Shown here: positions 22,047 to 32,589 of the stretch, piece after piece
Layout: each line of letters opens with the position of its first letter
Numbering within the stretch: position 1 is the stretch's first letter
Origin: Nilaparvata lugens
Taxonomy: Eukaryota; Arthropoda; Insecta; Hemiptera; Delphacidae
DNA: 64,000 bases
Assembly: GCF_014356525.2 (NCBI RefSeq)
Contig: NC_052509.1
Coordinates: 34,431,236 to 34,495,235, forward strand
Direction: 5' to 3'
The notes under the pieces: generated by a model
Told to the model about the DNA's origin: nothing
Databases searched by the model: none
The model's input: only the letters and a program-made list of their open reading frames with translations
Translations under genes and position numbers: made by a program

Positions 22047-23090
22047 TTAGAGTAAAAATCAGACTATAGAATTATTCATCATAAATCAGCTGACAAGTGA
22101 TTACACAGATGTGTGGAGAAGCCAAGTCTATTGCTGTATTTCCATAAGGTCTATAGTTTCAATCAGGTACTTGTGGATGAGAATACTGCGTGAGGGCTAG
22201 GGTCCAGGTAGAATTATGCTTTTTGATATTTCAAAGGTGGAAAGATAGGTTAGGATTTTGCTTTGAAATTGCAATTTATGCTGGAAGGGATTAGAGGTTT
22301 TTCAAATAGTTATGTTTATTGATGTTTTATATGTAAAAGGGGAGGTTGAGGGTTCGGTTTTGTTTGAAATGACAATATGCTGACTTAGTTATAGTGTTAT
22401 TTAACATCAGTTAAATAACAACTGTTATATTTTATTAATTTATATTTTTCAAAAGTACTCTTCCTTTCATTAAATAGAATGATAATATATTGATTATTAT
22501 ATTGAATTTAATGATAAATCATCATTGGATAATAATATCTTCATCAAATAGAATGACGATTGGCTCCAGTTACAGTGCTCGGTAACCATCATCACAAAGA
22601 ACGTTACATTCAAAGATCTGACTGAATGGAACGGGAAAAACCCGTTGCTAACGCATGCGCGTTACGGTGCTGTCTGAGACAGAGAGTGGTTTGTACTCCC
22701 CATTGATATATATAGTTAGATGACTAAGCTATACCTTCAAGCGTTTGGAAGCATGATGCCTCCTTCATTTCTCGTCGCCATTGAATATCGGGCAAGAATT
22801 CAGGCGCCCAGACAGACTTATATGGGAAAACATGGAATTTCATTGCGTTATATCTTTCGACATACTTGATGGATTTCAATATATTTTTTTTTCAACTTTT
22901 CGTCATTTCCATTACCATATGATACAATGATTTGTTCATTGAACATTATTTTTAACTCGACCAAACATCTAATTTAGTGAACCTACCTCACTACAGATTT
23001 TGATCCATTCTATTAGCAAATGAATCTTATTTTTACAATATTTCCCTATTACCATGTATTTAGGATATGGAAAATAAAACATTAATTTAT
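22047..23090. other. Non-coding stretch with a GC-richer patch at 22.56-22.82 kb
   Basis: No gene called. Near 22651 the sequence AACGCATGCGCGTTA resembles an NRF-1/Ewg-type site and lies in a locally GC-richer patch ending near 22810, which could be a promoter relic. Short open frames have no recognisable domain. Confidence 0.3.
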
Positions 23091-23545
23091 TAGATCGCTA
23101 ATATTACCGTATATTTTATTAGATGACAAATAATAATAAATTAACCATTATCACAATATTTCGTGAAACTGTTTCCATTCGTTTTGCAACTTAAGTATAG
23201 GTACCTAACTATACTATACTCCTATATTTAATATAAGATAATAAATAACTACATATTATAAGAACGGGAAGAATAAAACAAAAATTATAGATCGCTAATA
23301 TTACCGTATATTTTATTAGATGACAAATAATAATAAATTAACCATTATCACAATATTTCGTGAAATTGTTTCTCATTCGTTTTGTAACTCAAGTATAGGT
23401 ACCTAACTATACTCCATACTGTACTCCTATATTTAATATAAGATAATAAATAACTACATATTATAAGAACGGTACCTAACACTATACTCTATACTCCTAT
23501 ATTTAATATAAGATAATAAATAACTACATATTATAAGAACGGGAA
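23091..23545. repeat. 197-bp tandem repeat with a partial third copy
   Basis: TAGATCGCTAATATTACCGT begins at 23091 and again at 23288. A shorter third copy containing CTCCTATATTTAATATAAGA starts near 23475. Units differ by small indels. Confidence 0.85.
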
Positions 23546-23910
23546 AAATAAAACAATAGCAATAATGAAGAATTTATAGACAATTTTAGCAAATAATATT
23601 TTTATAATACAAATTTAGCAGACAATATTTTCATAGTTCACAAAATATTACAATATAAGACAAATTAATGGAATGGAATATGGATACCTATATTGGATCT
23701 ATGGAAATAAAGTGGGATTCCCTTCTCTCTCGTACTCATACATTCAAGCAGGCTGTTGCAGCTCTTGAGTACGATTTTTCATTTTTAAAGTTTAAAAACG
23801 GATTTGAATGAGTATTAGGGCTATTAGTATTAGATCACAACCTTTTCTCTTAAATATTGTGATGTATTTGTAGTGAAATGCGTGGAATTGAATAAAAATA
23901 CGACCGAAAA

Positions 23911-23981
23911 ATGGTGATGTATTGTGTTGCATTTGGATGCAAGAATGGGCATGTTAAAGGAAATGAAATACCATTTCACAG
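23911..23981 (+). CDS. Orphan first exon of a second THAP-type protein
   Basis: ATG followed by 22 more codons and two bases before a strong donor (CACAG|GTAAGT). The peptide MVMYCVAFGCKNGHVKGNEI then PFHR matches the start of a THAP domain: two cysteines spaced C-x4-C and the conserved F-H-R/F-P turn. I found no phase-matching continuation before 25.6 kb, and its phase does not fit the zinc-finger exons. It is either exon 1 of a gene whose next exon is distant or a relic of a P-type element. Confidence 0.55.
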
Positions 23982-25432
23982 GTAAGTCAAACATTTTCAT
24001 TCTGTTAATTAATTTGAAGAAATCTTTTTGTTTTACATACATTTCCAATACTTCTTTCTATATTGATCAGTTTATTTGACCAAAAATAAAACAACAAATT
24101 TGGTTATATTCCTAGTAAGTTATACCGTACTGTGATAGTTTCTATGTTTATTGAAAATTTCGGCCTACTTTATAGCATCTGAAATAAAAAACATAGTTGA
24201 AGAACAAATTAATCCTTATTCAAAAAAGAATAAATAATATCTGATGCAGAAATTGTGAATGTTTCCCTACAAAGACTATCATTCATTCTATCACACATTC
24301 TATGTATGATGTAATTTATGGATATAAATTTGGTGTTAAGCATCAGCATATAATAAATATAGTATATTTATCATAATATTTGTATACGGTATATTATGTA
24401 GGTACAGTAGGCGTATCATACATTTTATGTATAATGTATAATATAAATTTAGTGTAAGTAGTAGCATATAATACTAATAGAATCTGATAGTAACATTTAA
24501 TGAATTTTGTGTAAACACAGCTTTACAATAATGATTAATAATTCTGTGTTATCATCATGAGATGACATAATTTATTTTAGGTACCTACTTTTATTTTGAA
24601 AAATATGATATTGCTATCAGCTGAATTGTAATTAATTTTTGAAATCTTCCCATTTCAAATAAATTTAATAATCGTTCAATTTACAATTATAAAATAATTT
24701 TATGTGTATTATTGTTTATATAATTTATAATTATAAAATAATTATTATTTAGCATATTTTACTGTTTGCTTATCATATGGTCATAATTATAATACAATTG
24801 ATATAATGTTTCTTCATAGATTTCTTTGCATAATTTCTGAAACTCCCACACTGATTTGAAATGTTATCAGAATACCTAGTATATTGCTATCATTACATAA
24901 TTTAATAATCCTGTGTTATTGAATCATCATAATTTATTTTATTTACCTACTTTTATTGTGAAAAATATGAGATTGGACTATGAGCCTGTTTTTTTATTCC
25001 CAATCATTTCATGACAGTTTATATTTGTCCTTGTTAAATAAATAAAAATAAATAAATAATACGCTTCTCTTAAATCTGGCCCAAAGTTATTCCCATGCTT
25101 GTGAAAAGTTGACAATACTAAAACTACTGCAGTCACAAATAACAAAATTCTTTTTTCTATCAATATTCAACCTATTTCATTATTTTTGCTCTCAAAAAGT
25201 TAACAATGAACTGCTTAATAAATGAAAAATAACGCTTCCGTGGAATAAGACATACAATATAGAAATAAAATAGAAATTGAGACTGTGCAATGCATTCTCC
25301 CATAAGAGCCAATGCGTAACAAAATGAACGAATCCCACAGCAATGCGTGTTGCCTATCTTTACCAGCTGCCTCACTTTTCTTGTGTTGCTAGTCCATTCC
25401 AGTTAGTTTAGAGTTCACTGTATACAATAGGC
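23982..25432. other. AT-rich stretch, no gene recognised
   Basis: Simple AT-rich sequence with short local duplications (for example repeated ATAATTTAT-type strings near 24700-24760). No exon with both splice signals and an open frame seen. Confidence 0.4.
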
Positions 25433-25535
25433 CGTGTCTATTCTATAACTGGTCTAAGATCAGCGCATGCGCATACATGCGCATTCTGTTAGTTGAGTTG
25501 TCTATATAGGTTATGTTAAGTATGAGCCGTGTTCC
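25433..25535 (+). promoter_or_regulatory. Promoter region of the zinc-finger gene: NRF-1-type sites and a TATA-like box
   Basis: 25433-25458 repeats, inverted, the 26-bp motif found before the THAP gene. GCGCATGCGC at 25463-25472 is the core of the NRF-1/Ewg site, followed by the half-site CATGCGCA at 25477-25484. TCTATATAGG at 25501 is TATA-like, about 105 bp before the ATG. This is the most GC- and CpG-rich patch nearby. Function is inferred from motif and position. Confidence 0.5.
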
Positions 25536-25607
25536 TTGTTATTTTCTTATTTAGACTACTGTATAGAGTATATTAAAAGTAAATGGGTTTTTTGTTTGTT
25601 TATCACG

Positions 25608-25740
25608 ATGGATAAGGATAAGAAAGATAGTGATTTGGATGATGATATATGTGGAATATTTCCAGATGAGCCGGAAACTCCAGTCCGTAAATATAAACAA
25701 CAATACCGCAAAGCCTGGGAAATGGAGCCTGATTTTAAAG
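25608..25740 (+). CDS. Zinc-finger gene, exon 1 (acidic N-terminus)
   Basis: ATG at 25608 opens 44 codons plus one base: MDKDKKDSDLDDDICGIFPD, then a basic stretch ending WEMEPDFK, before the donor AAAG|GTAGGC. The one leftover base joins exactly to the two at the start of 39551-39693 to make Gly, giving the continuous phrase PDFKGWLTSVPN. In insects, proteins of this class begin with a short acidic leader and W-x-x-x-P-x-x-x-GWL directly before a zinc finger, which fits. The upstream promoter-like patch supports this as the first coding exon. No signal peptide; a nuclear protein is likely. Confidence 0.75.
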
Positions 25741-26186
25741 GTAGGCATACTGAACAAACAGAAAACTTTTTGAATAATTCTATTGAACGGACACATTAGG
25801 TTTTTTTTACTGATTTTTTCCAATACATCCATTAAGTCTTCTCAGTCAACAGACTGTCTGTTTACTGTTTAAACCCCTTTAAATTAATATACCACTGGTG
25901 TGAACCACACCCCAATCATCTTTATTTGAATTCCCTCTCCTTTAAAACAAAGTATTAGGATTATTATACACCTATGACCATCGTAAATTCAATTATCATA
26001 CAGTTACACGTAAAATCGCAGTTTACGCACTGAATTACGTGCCTAAAATAGTCTATTCCTGACCTGGTGAGTGAAGGAATAAATTACAGCGCGTAAAATA
26101 GATATTAGCGTGCGCAGACTTCAAAACTTTATTCGGTGTAAGTGCACGTCCAGTGCCAACATACCTGTCATCAAATTTTTTGTTGG

Positions 26187-26523
26187 AATCGATTTAGTAT
26201 GTTATTTTGAGCACAAAATCACAAAAATTAAACGGCGGTCACTATTGTTTTTAAAATAAACTAAGTTCAAAGTAGCACAATTTTATATGCATTTAACCTA
26301 TGAGTAGCAGCCATTTTGATTGTTGAAATCATCAAATTATGATATTCCTAATCTGAGTTTTCCTAACCCGAAGCTTTTCCTAACCTTAGCTACTTATGGT
26401 TGCTACTTATAGGTTAAATGCATGTAAAGTTTTGCTACTTTGAACTTAGTTTATTTTAAAAACAATAGTGACCGCCGTTTAATTTTTGTGATTTTGTGCT
26501 CAAAATAACATACTAAATCGATC
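26187..26523. mobile_element. Palindromic MITE, ~337 bp, intron 1
   Basis: Arms of about 125 bp: AATCGATTTAGTATGTTATT at the left, its complement at the right; also ATTAAACGGCGGTCACTATT and complement. A ~85-bp loop with repeated TTTTCCTAAC. No coding capacity. Confidence 0.75.
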
Positions 26524-26744
26524 CCAACTTTAGCCCTTTATGGTGTACAAAACATTTTACTAAATGTATAAGCTCGTTATATCTATAAAAAATTCCCTGT
26601 AGCCTACATGATGTGTAACACAAAATACTCAATTCAACAGAACACAACTCTGAGTACATAGATATACAACAGGAATAGCCGCATTCATAAGGGTAACACA
26701 AATTAAATAATTCAATCATACAGAACTCATTTCAACTAAATATT

Positions 26745-27110
26745 TTAATTATCATTCATATGGAACACTCCGGTACGTATAATACCGGTACGCCCTTTCC
26801 ATCAATTTATTATTTACCACTCTCTTAAACTTTGTAATTGGCGGCTCTTTAACAGCTGAAGAAAGACTGTTGTAGATTTTAATTTGCTGGAATAGGTGGC
26901 TATCCCTGGAACGTCTTATTTGTGGGATTAAAAGATTATTCCTACCCCGGGTAGTGTAATCATGATTATTTCCCTGACATGAAAAAGCCTCTATATTAGG
27001 TACTTTTAACGGGCTTTAAGCTATTCATTATGAAAAGGTAAGGAAACGTCAATACCCCCAGTCTCCTAAAGCTCTCTTTAGATGACTCTGTTTTCTTAAG
27101 TTTCCCAACA
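26745..27110 (-). pseudogene. LINE reverse transcriptase C-terminus, minus strand
   Basis: On the minus strand the end of a LINE RT is readable: NHDYTTRGRNNLLIPQIRR, then IKIYNSLSSAVKEPP and KFKRVVNNKL, which match the usual C-terminal landmarks (TR-x-N-L, IYNSLP, F-K-x-L-K-x-L). Upstream codons are shifted and partly lost. Only the 3' end is present, as expected for a 5'-truncated insertion. Confidence 0.7.
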
Positions 27111-27324
27111 CTCCCACTGCCATTTGAAAACTTTTGAAGCATGGCAATAGTTTCCCCTTTGGCGTATACGTAAGATATTGAAAAAGTCCATAATATTTAT
27201 GCAAACATCAGGGAGTCAAGAGTTAATGACAGCTCAAGTCTCCTAAGAAGGAAGACAACTCGAGAGAGTCTCTTACATAAACCCATGATGTGAGGCTACT
27301 AACCCAAACTACTCTTACTCTTAC

Positions 27325-27914
27325 GGATCCAACACGAACAATTTCAATCAAATGCAATTCAAGATGGCGGCTAAAATGGCGAAAATGTTGTCAAAAACAG
27401 GGTTTTTCGCGATTTTCTCGAAAACGGCTCCAACAATTTTGATCAAATTTATGCCTTAAATATTCATTGATAAGCTATATCAACTGCCACAAGTCTCATA
27501 TCTGTAAAAATTTCAGGAGCTCCGCCCCATCTATGCAAAGTTTGATTTTAGATTCTCAATTATCAGCCTTCATTTATACAATTTAAACAAAAAAAATTCA
27601 AGTGGAAAAGATTGAGCATGAAAATCTCTGCTAATAATGTTCAGTAACATTTTCACATAAGATTGAAAATCTTTATTGTCCTGTCACCAGCTGGCTCAGA
27701 TCTTTGAATAGTAAACTAGTATGCGCGCGGGAACACTAGTGTCAGGTGATCAATTTTCATAACGGCAAGGAAAGTAGTGTGAGTGCGCCACACCAGATTT
27801 TTTACTTTCCTTGCCCTAAGGAAAGTATTGCTTAAGGTACCCCAATTTCTAAATTTCTATAGTCTACGTTTCAAGGTCCCCTGAGTCCGAAAAAGTGTTT
27901 TTTTGGTATTGGCC

Positions 27915-27968
<54 letters not shown>

Positions 27969-28650
27969 GTGTGTGTGTGCGTCTGTGTACACGATATATC
28001 ATCTCCTAGTTAACGGAATGACTTGAAATTTGGAACGTAATGTCCTTACACTATAAGGATCCGACACGAACAATTTCGATCAAATGCAATCCAAGATGGT
28101 GGCTAAAATGGCGAAAATGTTGTCAAAAACAGTTTTTTTCGCGATTTTCTCGAAAACGGCTCCAACGATTTTGATCAAATTTATACCTGAAATAGTCATT
28201 GATAAGCTCTATCAACTGCTTTAAGTCCCATATCTAAAAATTTCAGGAGATCCGCCCCATCTAAGCAAAGTTTGATTTTAGATTCTCAATTATCAGCCTT
28301 CATATACAATTTAAACAAAAGAATTCAAGTGGAAAAGATTGAGCATGAAAATCTCTGCTAACATTTTCAGTAACATTTTCAGTAACATTTTCACATAAGA
28401 TTGAAAATAAGCTTGAAATTCGAGAAAATGTGATTATTAAATTGCAAACTGTTGGCAACTGTTGGTTCTATTAAATCATTCACTACGCAGAGGTAGCAGA
28501 CCTCATGTGTTTCCAGCGTTATTGTCCTATCACCAGCTGTCTCATATCTTTGAATAGTAGACTCGAGATGCGTGGGAACACTAGCGTCAGGTGATCAATT
28601 CTCATAACGGCAAGGAAAGTTGTGTGAGTGCGCCACACCAGATTTTTTAA
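27325..28650. repeat. ~732-bp direct repeat ending GCCACACCAGATTTTTT, with (TG)n inside
   Basis: Copy A starts at 27325 (GGATCC AACACGAACAATTTC) and copy B at 28057 with the same words; each includes TCGCGATTTTCTCGAAAACG and AGGAG(A/C)TCCGCCCCATCTA and ends GGCAAGGAAAGT-x-GTGTGAGTGC then the CACACCAGATTTTTT end (27790-27808; 28632-28647). The segment between (27809-28056) carries a (TG)n tract. A third copy is inverted at 36507-36912 and an isolated end is at 38304-38343. A dispersed element family; class unknown. Confidence 0.75.
27919..27990. repeat. (TG)n microsatellite
   Basis: About 35 TG units with one interruption, inside the 732-bp repeat unit. Confidence 0.95.
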
Positions 28651-28685
28651 TTTTCTACTGATTCACAAAATTTCAATTCCTAATA

Positions 28686-29083
28686 ATGCCGCGGTACGAA
28701 CGACGTCCAAACTTGGGTCGTAGAACTCGAAATGCTTTAGGCCTAAATTGAGAATATGCACGGGAAAATCAGCAGCAAGGATATAATTGGATAATTTTCA
28801 TAAAAATATAGTGCATCAGATTAAGCTAAGGCTAAGCACACCTGAGGAGGCGCGGCTTGGTGATACAAAGTTTAATACGTGTAAGTTGATCTTATGGAGA
28901 TTGCCTTACCACACCGTTCCACGCCATGCCCGATTCAGTGTGTGTGAGTTCTTCCATTCAAACCAATAAGCAAGAAGCACCTGGATGCAAAATGCATCGC
29001 GCCTCATCAGGTGTGCATCCAGCTAAAGTATGTCATGAGATGCATTAACTATTTGGCGGTACGAAGTTCGCCGGGCCAGCTAG
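28686..29083 (+). mobile_element. Non-autonomous Helitron fragment with CTAG-T 3' end
   Basis: At 28686 a short frame MPRYERRPNLGRRTRNALGL resembles the first residues of Helitron Rep-helicase proteins (MPR...LGRRT-x-N-A), then it stops. The right end has GGCG - ten bases - CGCC as a short hairpin and finishes GGGCCAGCTAG followed by T, the CTRR-T terminus typical of Helitrons. The 5' end was not found. Confidence 0.6.
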
Positions 29084-29092
29084 TATTAGTCC

Positions 29093-29215
29093 TGGACAGA
29101 GTGACATAAAAACATCCCGGTGCCAGCTTTTTATTTCCAATATCTTCCACCACTTTTGGTAAAGTCAGTCCTTGCGACTTGTGGATGGTATCAGTAGGCC
29201 TAGTTACCAGTAGCA
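29093..29215 (-). pseudogene. Helitron helicase C-terminal fragment
   Basis: Minus strand reads TIHKSQGLTLPKVVEDIGNK and then FYVTLSR, matching the PIF1-type helicase end of Helitron proteins (motif V-like T-x-HKSQGLTL and the final V-A/T-LSR). It is cut off by the LINE inserted at 29231. Only this piece is clear. Confidence 0.55.
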
Positions 29216-29911
29216 GATCAAAGACAGACTTCTTCGATGGTTTCCTCCTGTGGGCAGGGGGAAAAAAGTGGAGTCGAACAAGGTAGACTCAGTACTCAAG
29301 TTAAAGGGAAGAATTCACCCACAGTATCTTCTGCTTGTCGTAAGAGGCGACTAAAAGGGGACCCTCTTCTTCCAGAGCCCTTACTCCCACTCCCCTCTTC
29401 TTCTTCAACATGCTCTGGATCTTTATCTCTTTGGAATGAACGGTTTTCTATTGACTTGGCTTTGTATCATTCTTTCTTTACTCATCTGTTATCTTCCTGT
29501 CTGGCCTTCCTTGGTCAAGCTCTTGCCTTCCAAGCCCTGGTCCTTAAACTACACGTTGGGGTCTGAGGGCTTATTTTTCCTTTCACATAAATTTTTCTAA
29601 CATGCTAGGCTATCAACTACATGTAGTGTAGTTCGAACAGCCATAAGTATGTCCTCTATTACACACTCCAGAGCGGACAGGCAAAATAACATCAGCCATA
29701 GGACACAGATATGTTTCTATACCCTTTTGTGTCCTTATAAACGCTTGGCGGTGGGGATGGTATTGGTTAGTAGATTGGAAATGATTGCATAAATAAACGA
29801 GGTACTTCCGGAGAAGTTTGTACACTGTCTTAGTTCGGTTGGCGACCAGACTAGCTTTGCTCTCCTGGTCAATATTGGAGCACACACACAGACACAAGAA
29901 GAAGTAGTGAA

Positions 29912-30646
29912 ATGAGTTTTAGAAACAGCTCTTATCAGAGCTACACAAGAAAACTAGGGCCTATAATTCGAATCTGCCAGATTAATGTCGAAGGTATTAG
30001 CAGAGGAAAATGTGACTATCTGTCTCGGCTTCTGGCTGAGAACAAAGTTGATGTGCTGTTAGTGCAAGAGACGCACACAGCTGATGAAGAGAAACTGTTC
30101 CAGAGAGGACAAATTCCCGGATTTACAGTAATTGGTGCTACTTATCACCATGCTTATGGAGTAGCCACCTACATAAGGAATGGAATCCAAAATGCTTCCT
30201 GTATTGAGATGAATATTGACAGTGGAATCCATCAGGTGATTGTAAAAATTGGAGACATGAGTATTACAAATGTGTATAAGCCTCCAGGGCTCCCCTGGCC
30301 TCCTCATGTTCTCAGGAAGAATGTTCACCCTGCATTATATATTGGTGACTTTAACAGCCACCATGAGACTTGGAGGTATCGAGCTAATGACCCAAATGGG
30401 ATAGCACTGGTTGAATGGGCGGAGGATAATGACATAGAGCTTATTTTTGATGCTAAGGACAAAGCAAGTTTTCGCTCTGCTGCTTGGAATAGTGAGTCAA
30501 ATCCTGATCTTTGCTTTGCTTCGGTGGACAGTAGTGGCCAACATTACCCTATCAGACGAAGGGTCCTTTCTGACTTCCCACACAGCCAACACAGACCAAT
30601 TCTTTTTGAAACTGGATTACAAATATCCAATCAACTCAACGACTAA
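29912..30646 (+). CDS. LINE apurinic-type endonuclease (N-terminal part of the pol ORF)
   Basis: 244 codons. Endonuclease/exonuclease/phosphatase fold landmarks: ICQINVEGI, LLVQETHT with the catalytic Glu, YKPPGLPWP, YIGDFNSHH with the catalytic Asp/Asn, SNPDLCF and SDFPHSQHRPI with the terminal His. It nicks target DNA to prime reverse transcription. The frame ends near 30640 and the RT continues in another frame, so one indel separates what was probably one polyprotein. Confidence 0.85.
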   Translation: MSFRNSSYQSYTRKLGPIIRICQINVEGISRGKCDYLSRLLAENKVDVLLVQETHTADEEKLFQRGQIPGFTVIGATYHHAYGVATYIRNGIQNASCIEMNIDSGIHQVIVKIGDMSITNVYKPPGLPWPPHVLRKNVHPALYIGDFNSHHETWRYRANDPNGIALVEWAEDNDIELIFDAKDKASFRSAAWNSESNPDLCFASVDSSGQHYPIRRRVLSDFPHSQHRPILFETGLQISNQLND

Positions 30647-32589
30647 GGTGGAATTTCAAGAAGGCTAACTGGAATGGGTTCACAACAGAATTGGATAGAT
30701 GTATCCGTTGGATCCCTCCAACCCCTGAGAATTACAAGAGGTTTAAAGGTCTTGTTGTCGCAATTGCAAAGAAACATATACCAAGAGGTTTCAGAAAGGA
30801 ATATATTCCAGGCTGGAGTAGAGAAAGTGACCATCTATACAAGCAGTTTCAGGAAAAAAATGACCAACGGATTGCAGGAGAGCTCCTTAACAGCTTGGAT
30901 GAGGCACGTAGAAAGAAATGGTCCCAGACAATGGAGGAGATGGACTTTAGACATTCTAGCCGCCGGGCTTGGAGTCTTCTCAGGAAACTGGGCAGTGCAA
31001 AAATTACTACACACCAGAGCTCCCCTATCCATCCAGATCAGGTAGCAGAACAAATAGTCAAAACATCTAAGGCTGCTGGCTGTTTGGATCATGCAGCGGA
31101 GGTAAGGAATGGACTGAAAGAGCTTAAAGCTATGGCTGTGGAGGACTTACACCTGTCCAGTGATTTCTCAGTAGAGGAGGTGGATGCTGCTCTTTGTAAT
31201 ACCAAGTGTGGAAAGGCACCTGGCTTTGATGGAATCCACCCAGAGTTTCTGGTGCATGCTGGAGGGAAGGTTAGGCTGTGGTTGTCACGCTTTTATACAA
31301 AAATTCTGCAAACTGGAAATCTCCCAGCAGATTTCAAGGAGTCTAAAATAGTTTCAATCCTCAAGCCTGGCAAACCTTGTGATGATGTGAAAAGCTACCG
31401 CCCAATTGCACTGCTGAGTGTGAGTTACAAAGTGCTAGAGAGGCTTCTCTACAATAGGATAAGTAAAATAATACTAGAGCATGTACCGATTGAACAGGCT
31501 GGATTTCGACCCAACCGGAGTTGTACAGACCAGGTTCTCTCTTTGACGACATATATCGAGGCAGGCTTCCAAAAGGGATTGAAAACATCTGTTGCCTTTG
31601 TGGACCTGAGTGCTGCTTATGATACAGTGTGGAGAGAGGGACTCATTTTCAAACTCCTGCATGTTCTACCAAGCCAAAAAATCATCGAATTGATAAATAA
31701 CATGATAAAGAACAGATGCTTCAGAGTGCTCATGGATGATAAGCTAAGCAGAAGAAAGGTACTCAATAATGGATTGCCACAGGGTTCAATCTTGTCCCCG
31801 CTCCTTTTCAACTTGTACTCAGCAGATCTTCCCAACATACCATCAAGGATCTTCATGTATGCTGATGACATTGCTGTGGCCACTCAAGACAAGAGTATGA
31901 AGACAGCATCAGAGATCCTCACTGAAGACCTATCTTCCCTTTCAGTTTATTTCCACAAGTGGAGGCTACACCCTAACATGAAAAAAACAGAGGTGTGCTG
32001 TTTTCACTTGAATAATGGGGAGGCTAGGGTAAAACTGGATGTGAATAGAGTCAACACTCAGCTGAATAATTCCATGCGACTTATATCTGGGACCATTAGA
32101 ACCACCCCCACATATTGGCTGCCAGTTCTCAGCAACATTGCTCCACCAGGGCTGCGAAGATCTTTTGCTCTTGTTCGTGAGTATAATAAGATAAAAAATG
32201 ACAGAGCACTCCCAATCCACGGAGATCTTCAGGAGCTCGGTAACAGGCTGAGGTCAAGGCGCCCTCCCATGCGCTTGGCTGAGCGGCTACAACGTGAGAG
32301 TTTCTCTGTTGCTGATAGCTGGGAGGAGGAGTGGATGGATAGAGCACCTCTCAGTGTTAGTCTGAGGTATTCTGTTGGGAGGAGTGTGGCTGGGTTTGAT
32401 CTGCCAAGGCGAACATGGACAGCACTCAACAGGATTAGAACTGGGCACGGTAGATGTAGAGCATCTCTTAGTGACTGGGGTAGATTGCCCTCCCCTGATT
32501 GTGATTGTGGAGAGGCTAGACAAACAATGAATCATATCATCCGGCATTGTGCTATCGAGCCTATCAGGGCGGTCCAGATGATTTTATAG
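30640..32589 (+). CDS. LINE reverse transcriptase with an in-frame internal deletion
   Basis: Open from about 30640 in the frame that begins RWNFKKANWNGF. RT landmarks in order: GKAPGFDGIHPEFL, SYRPIALLSVSYKVLERL, VAFVDLSAAYDTVW (motif A Asp), GLPQGSILSPLLFNLY (motif B), FMYADDIAVA (motif C). After the thumb start (CFHLNNGEARVKLDVNRV) the text jumps to LNNSMRLISGTIRTTPTYWL. The LGV-LD-(S/R)-L-W / Y-S-x-x-EY-x-PVW segment usual here is missing, implying a deletion of several dozen codons near 32050 that kept frame. The C-terminus has a Cys/His cluster (CDCGEARQTMNHIIRHC). The catalytic YADD is intact; activity is doubtful because of the deletion and the upstream frameshift. Confidence 0.85.
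   Translation, partial: RLRWNFKKANWNGFTTELDRCIRWIPPTPENYKRFKGLVVAIAKKHIPRGFRKEYIPGWSRESDHLYKQFQEKNDQRIAGELLNSLDEARRKKWSQTMEEMDFRHSSRRAWSLLRKLGSAKITTHQSSPIHPDQVAEQIVKTSKAAGCLDHAAEVRNGLKELKAMAVEDLHLSSDFSVEEVDAALCNTKCGKAPGFDGIHPEFLVHAGGKVRLWLSRFYTKILQTGNLPADFKESKIVSILKPGKPCDDVKSYRPIALLSVSYKVLERLLYNRISKIILEHVPIEQAGFRPNRSCTDQVLSLTTYIEAGFQKGLKTSVAFVDLSAAYDTVWREGLIFKLLHVLPSQKIIELINNMIKNRCFRVLMDDKLSRRKVLNNGLPQGSILSPLLFNLYSADLPNIPSRIFMYADDIAVATQDKSMKTASEILTEDLSSLSVYFHKWRLHPNMKKTEVCCFHLNNGEARVKLDVNRVNTQLNNSMRLISGTIRTTPTYWLPVLSNIAPPGLRRSFALVREYNKIKNDRALPIHGDLQELGNRLRSRRPPMRLAERLQRESFSVADSWEEEWMDRAPLSVSLRYSVGRSVAGFDLPRRTWTALNRIRTGHGRCRASLSDWGRLPSPDCDCGEARQTMNHIIRHCAIEPIRAVQMIL

Noticed and set aside
25551..25832. 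Minus-strand 93-codon open frame over exon 1
   Set aside because: Shadow of exon 1; the + strand frame has the start codon, donor and matching exon 2.
28787..28969. 60-codon open frame as a gene
   Set aside because: It lies inside Helitron-derived sequence and does not continue the Rep-like start.
31361..32547. Several minus-strand open frames across the LINE RT
   Set aside because: They are antisense shadows of the RT reading frame.
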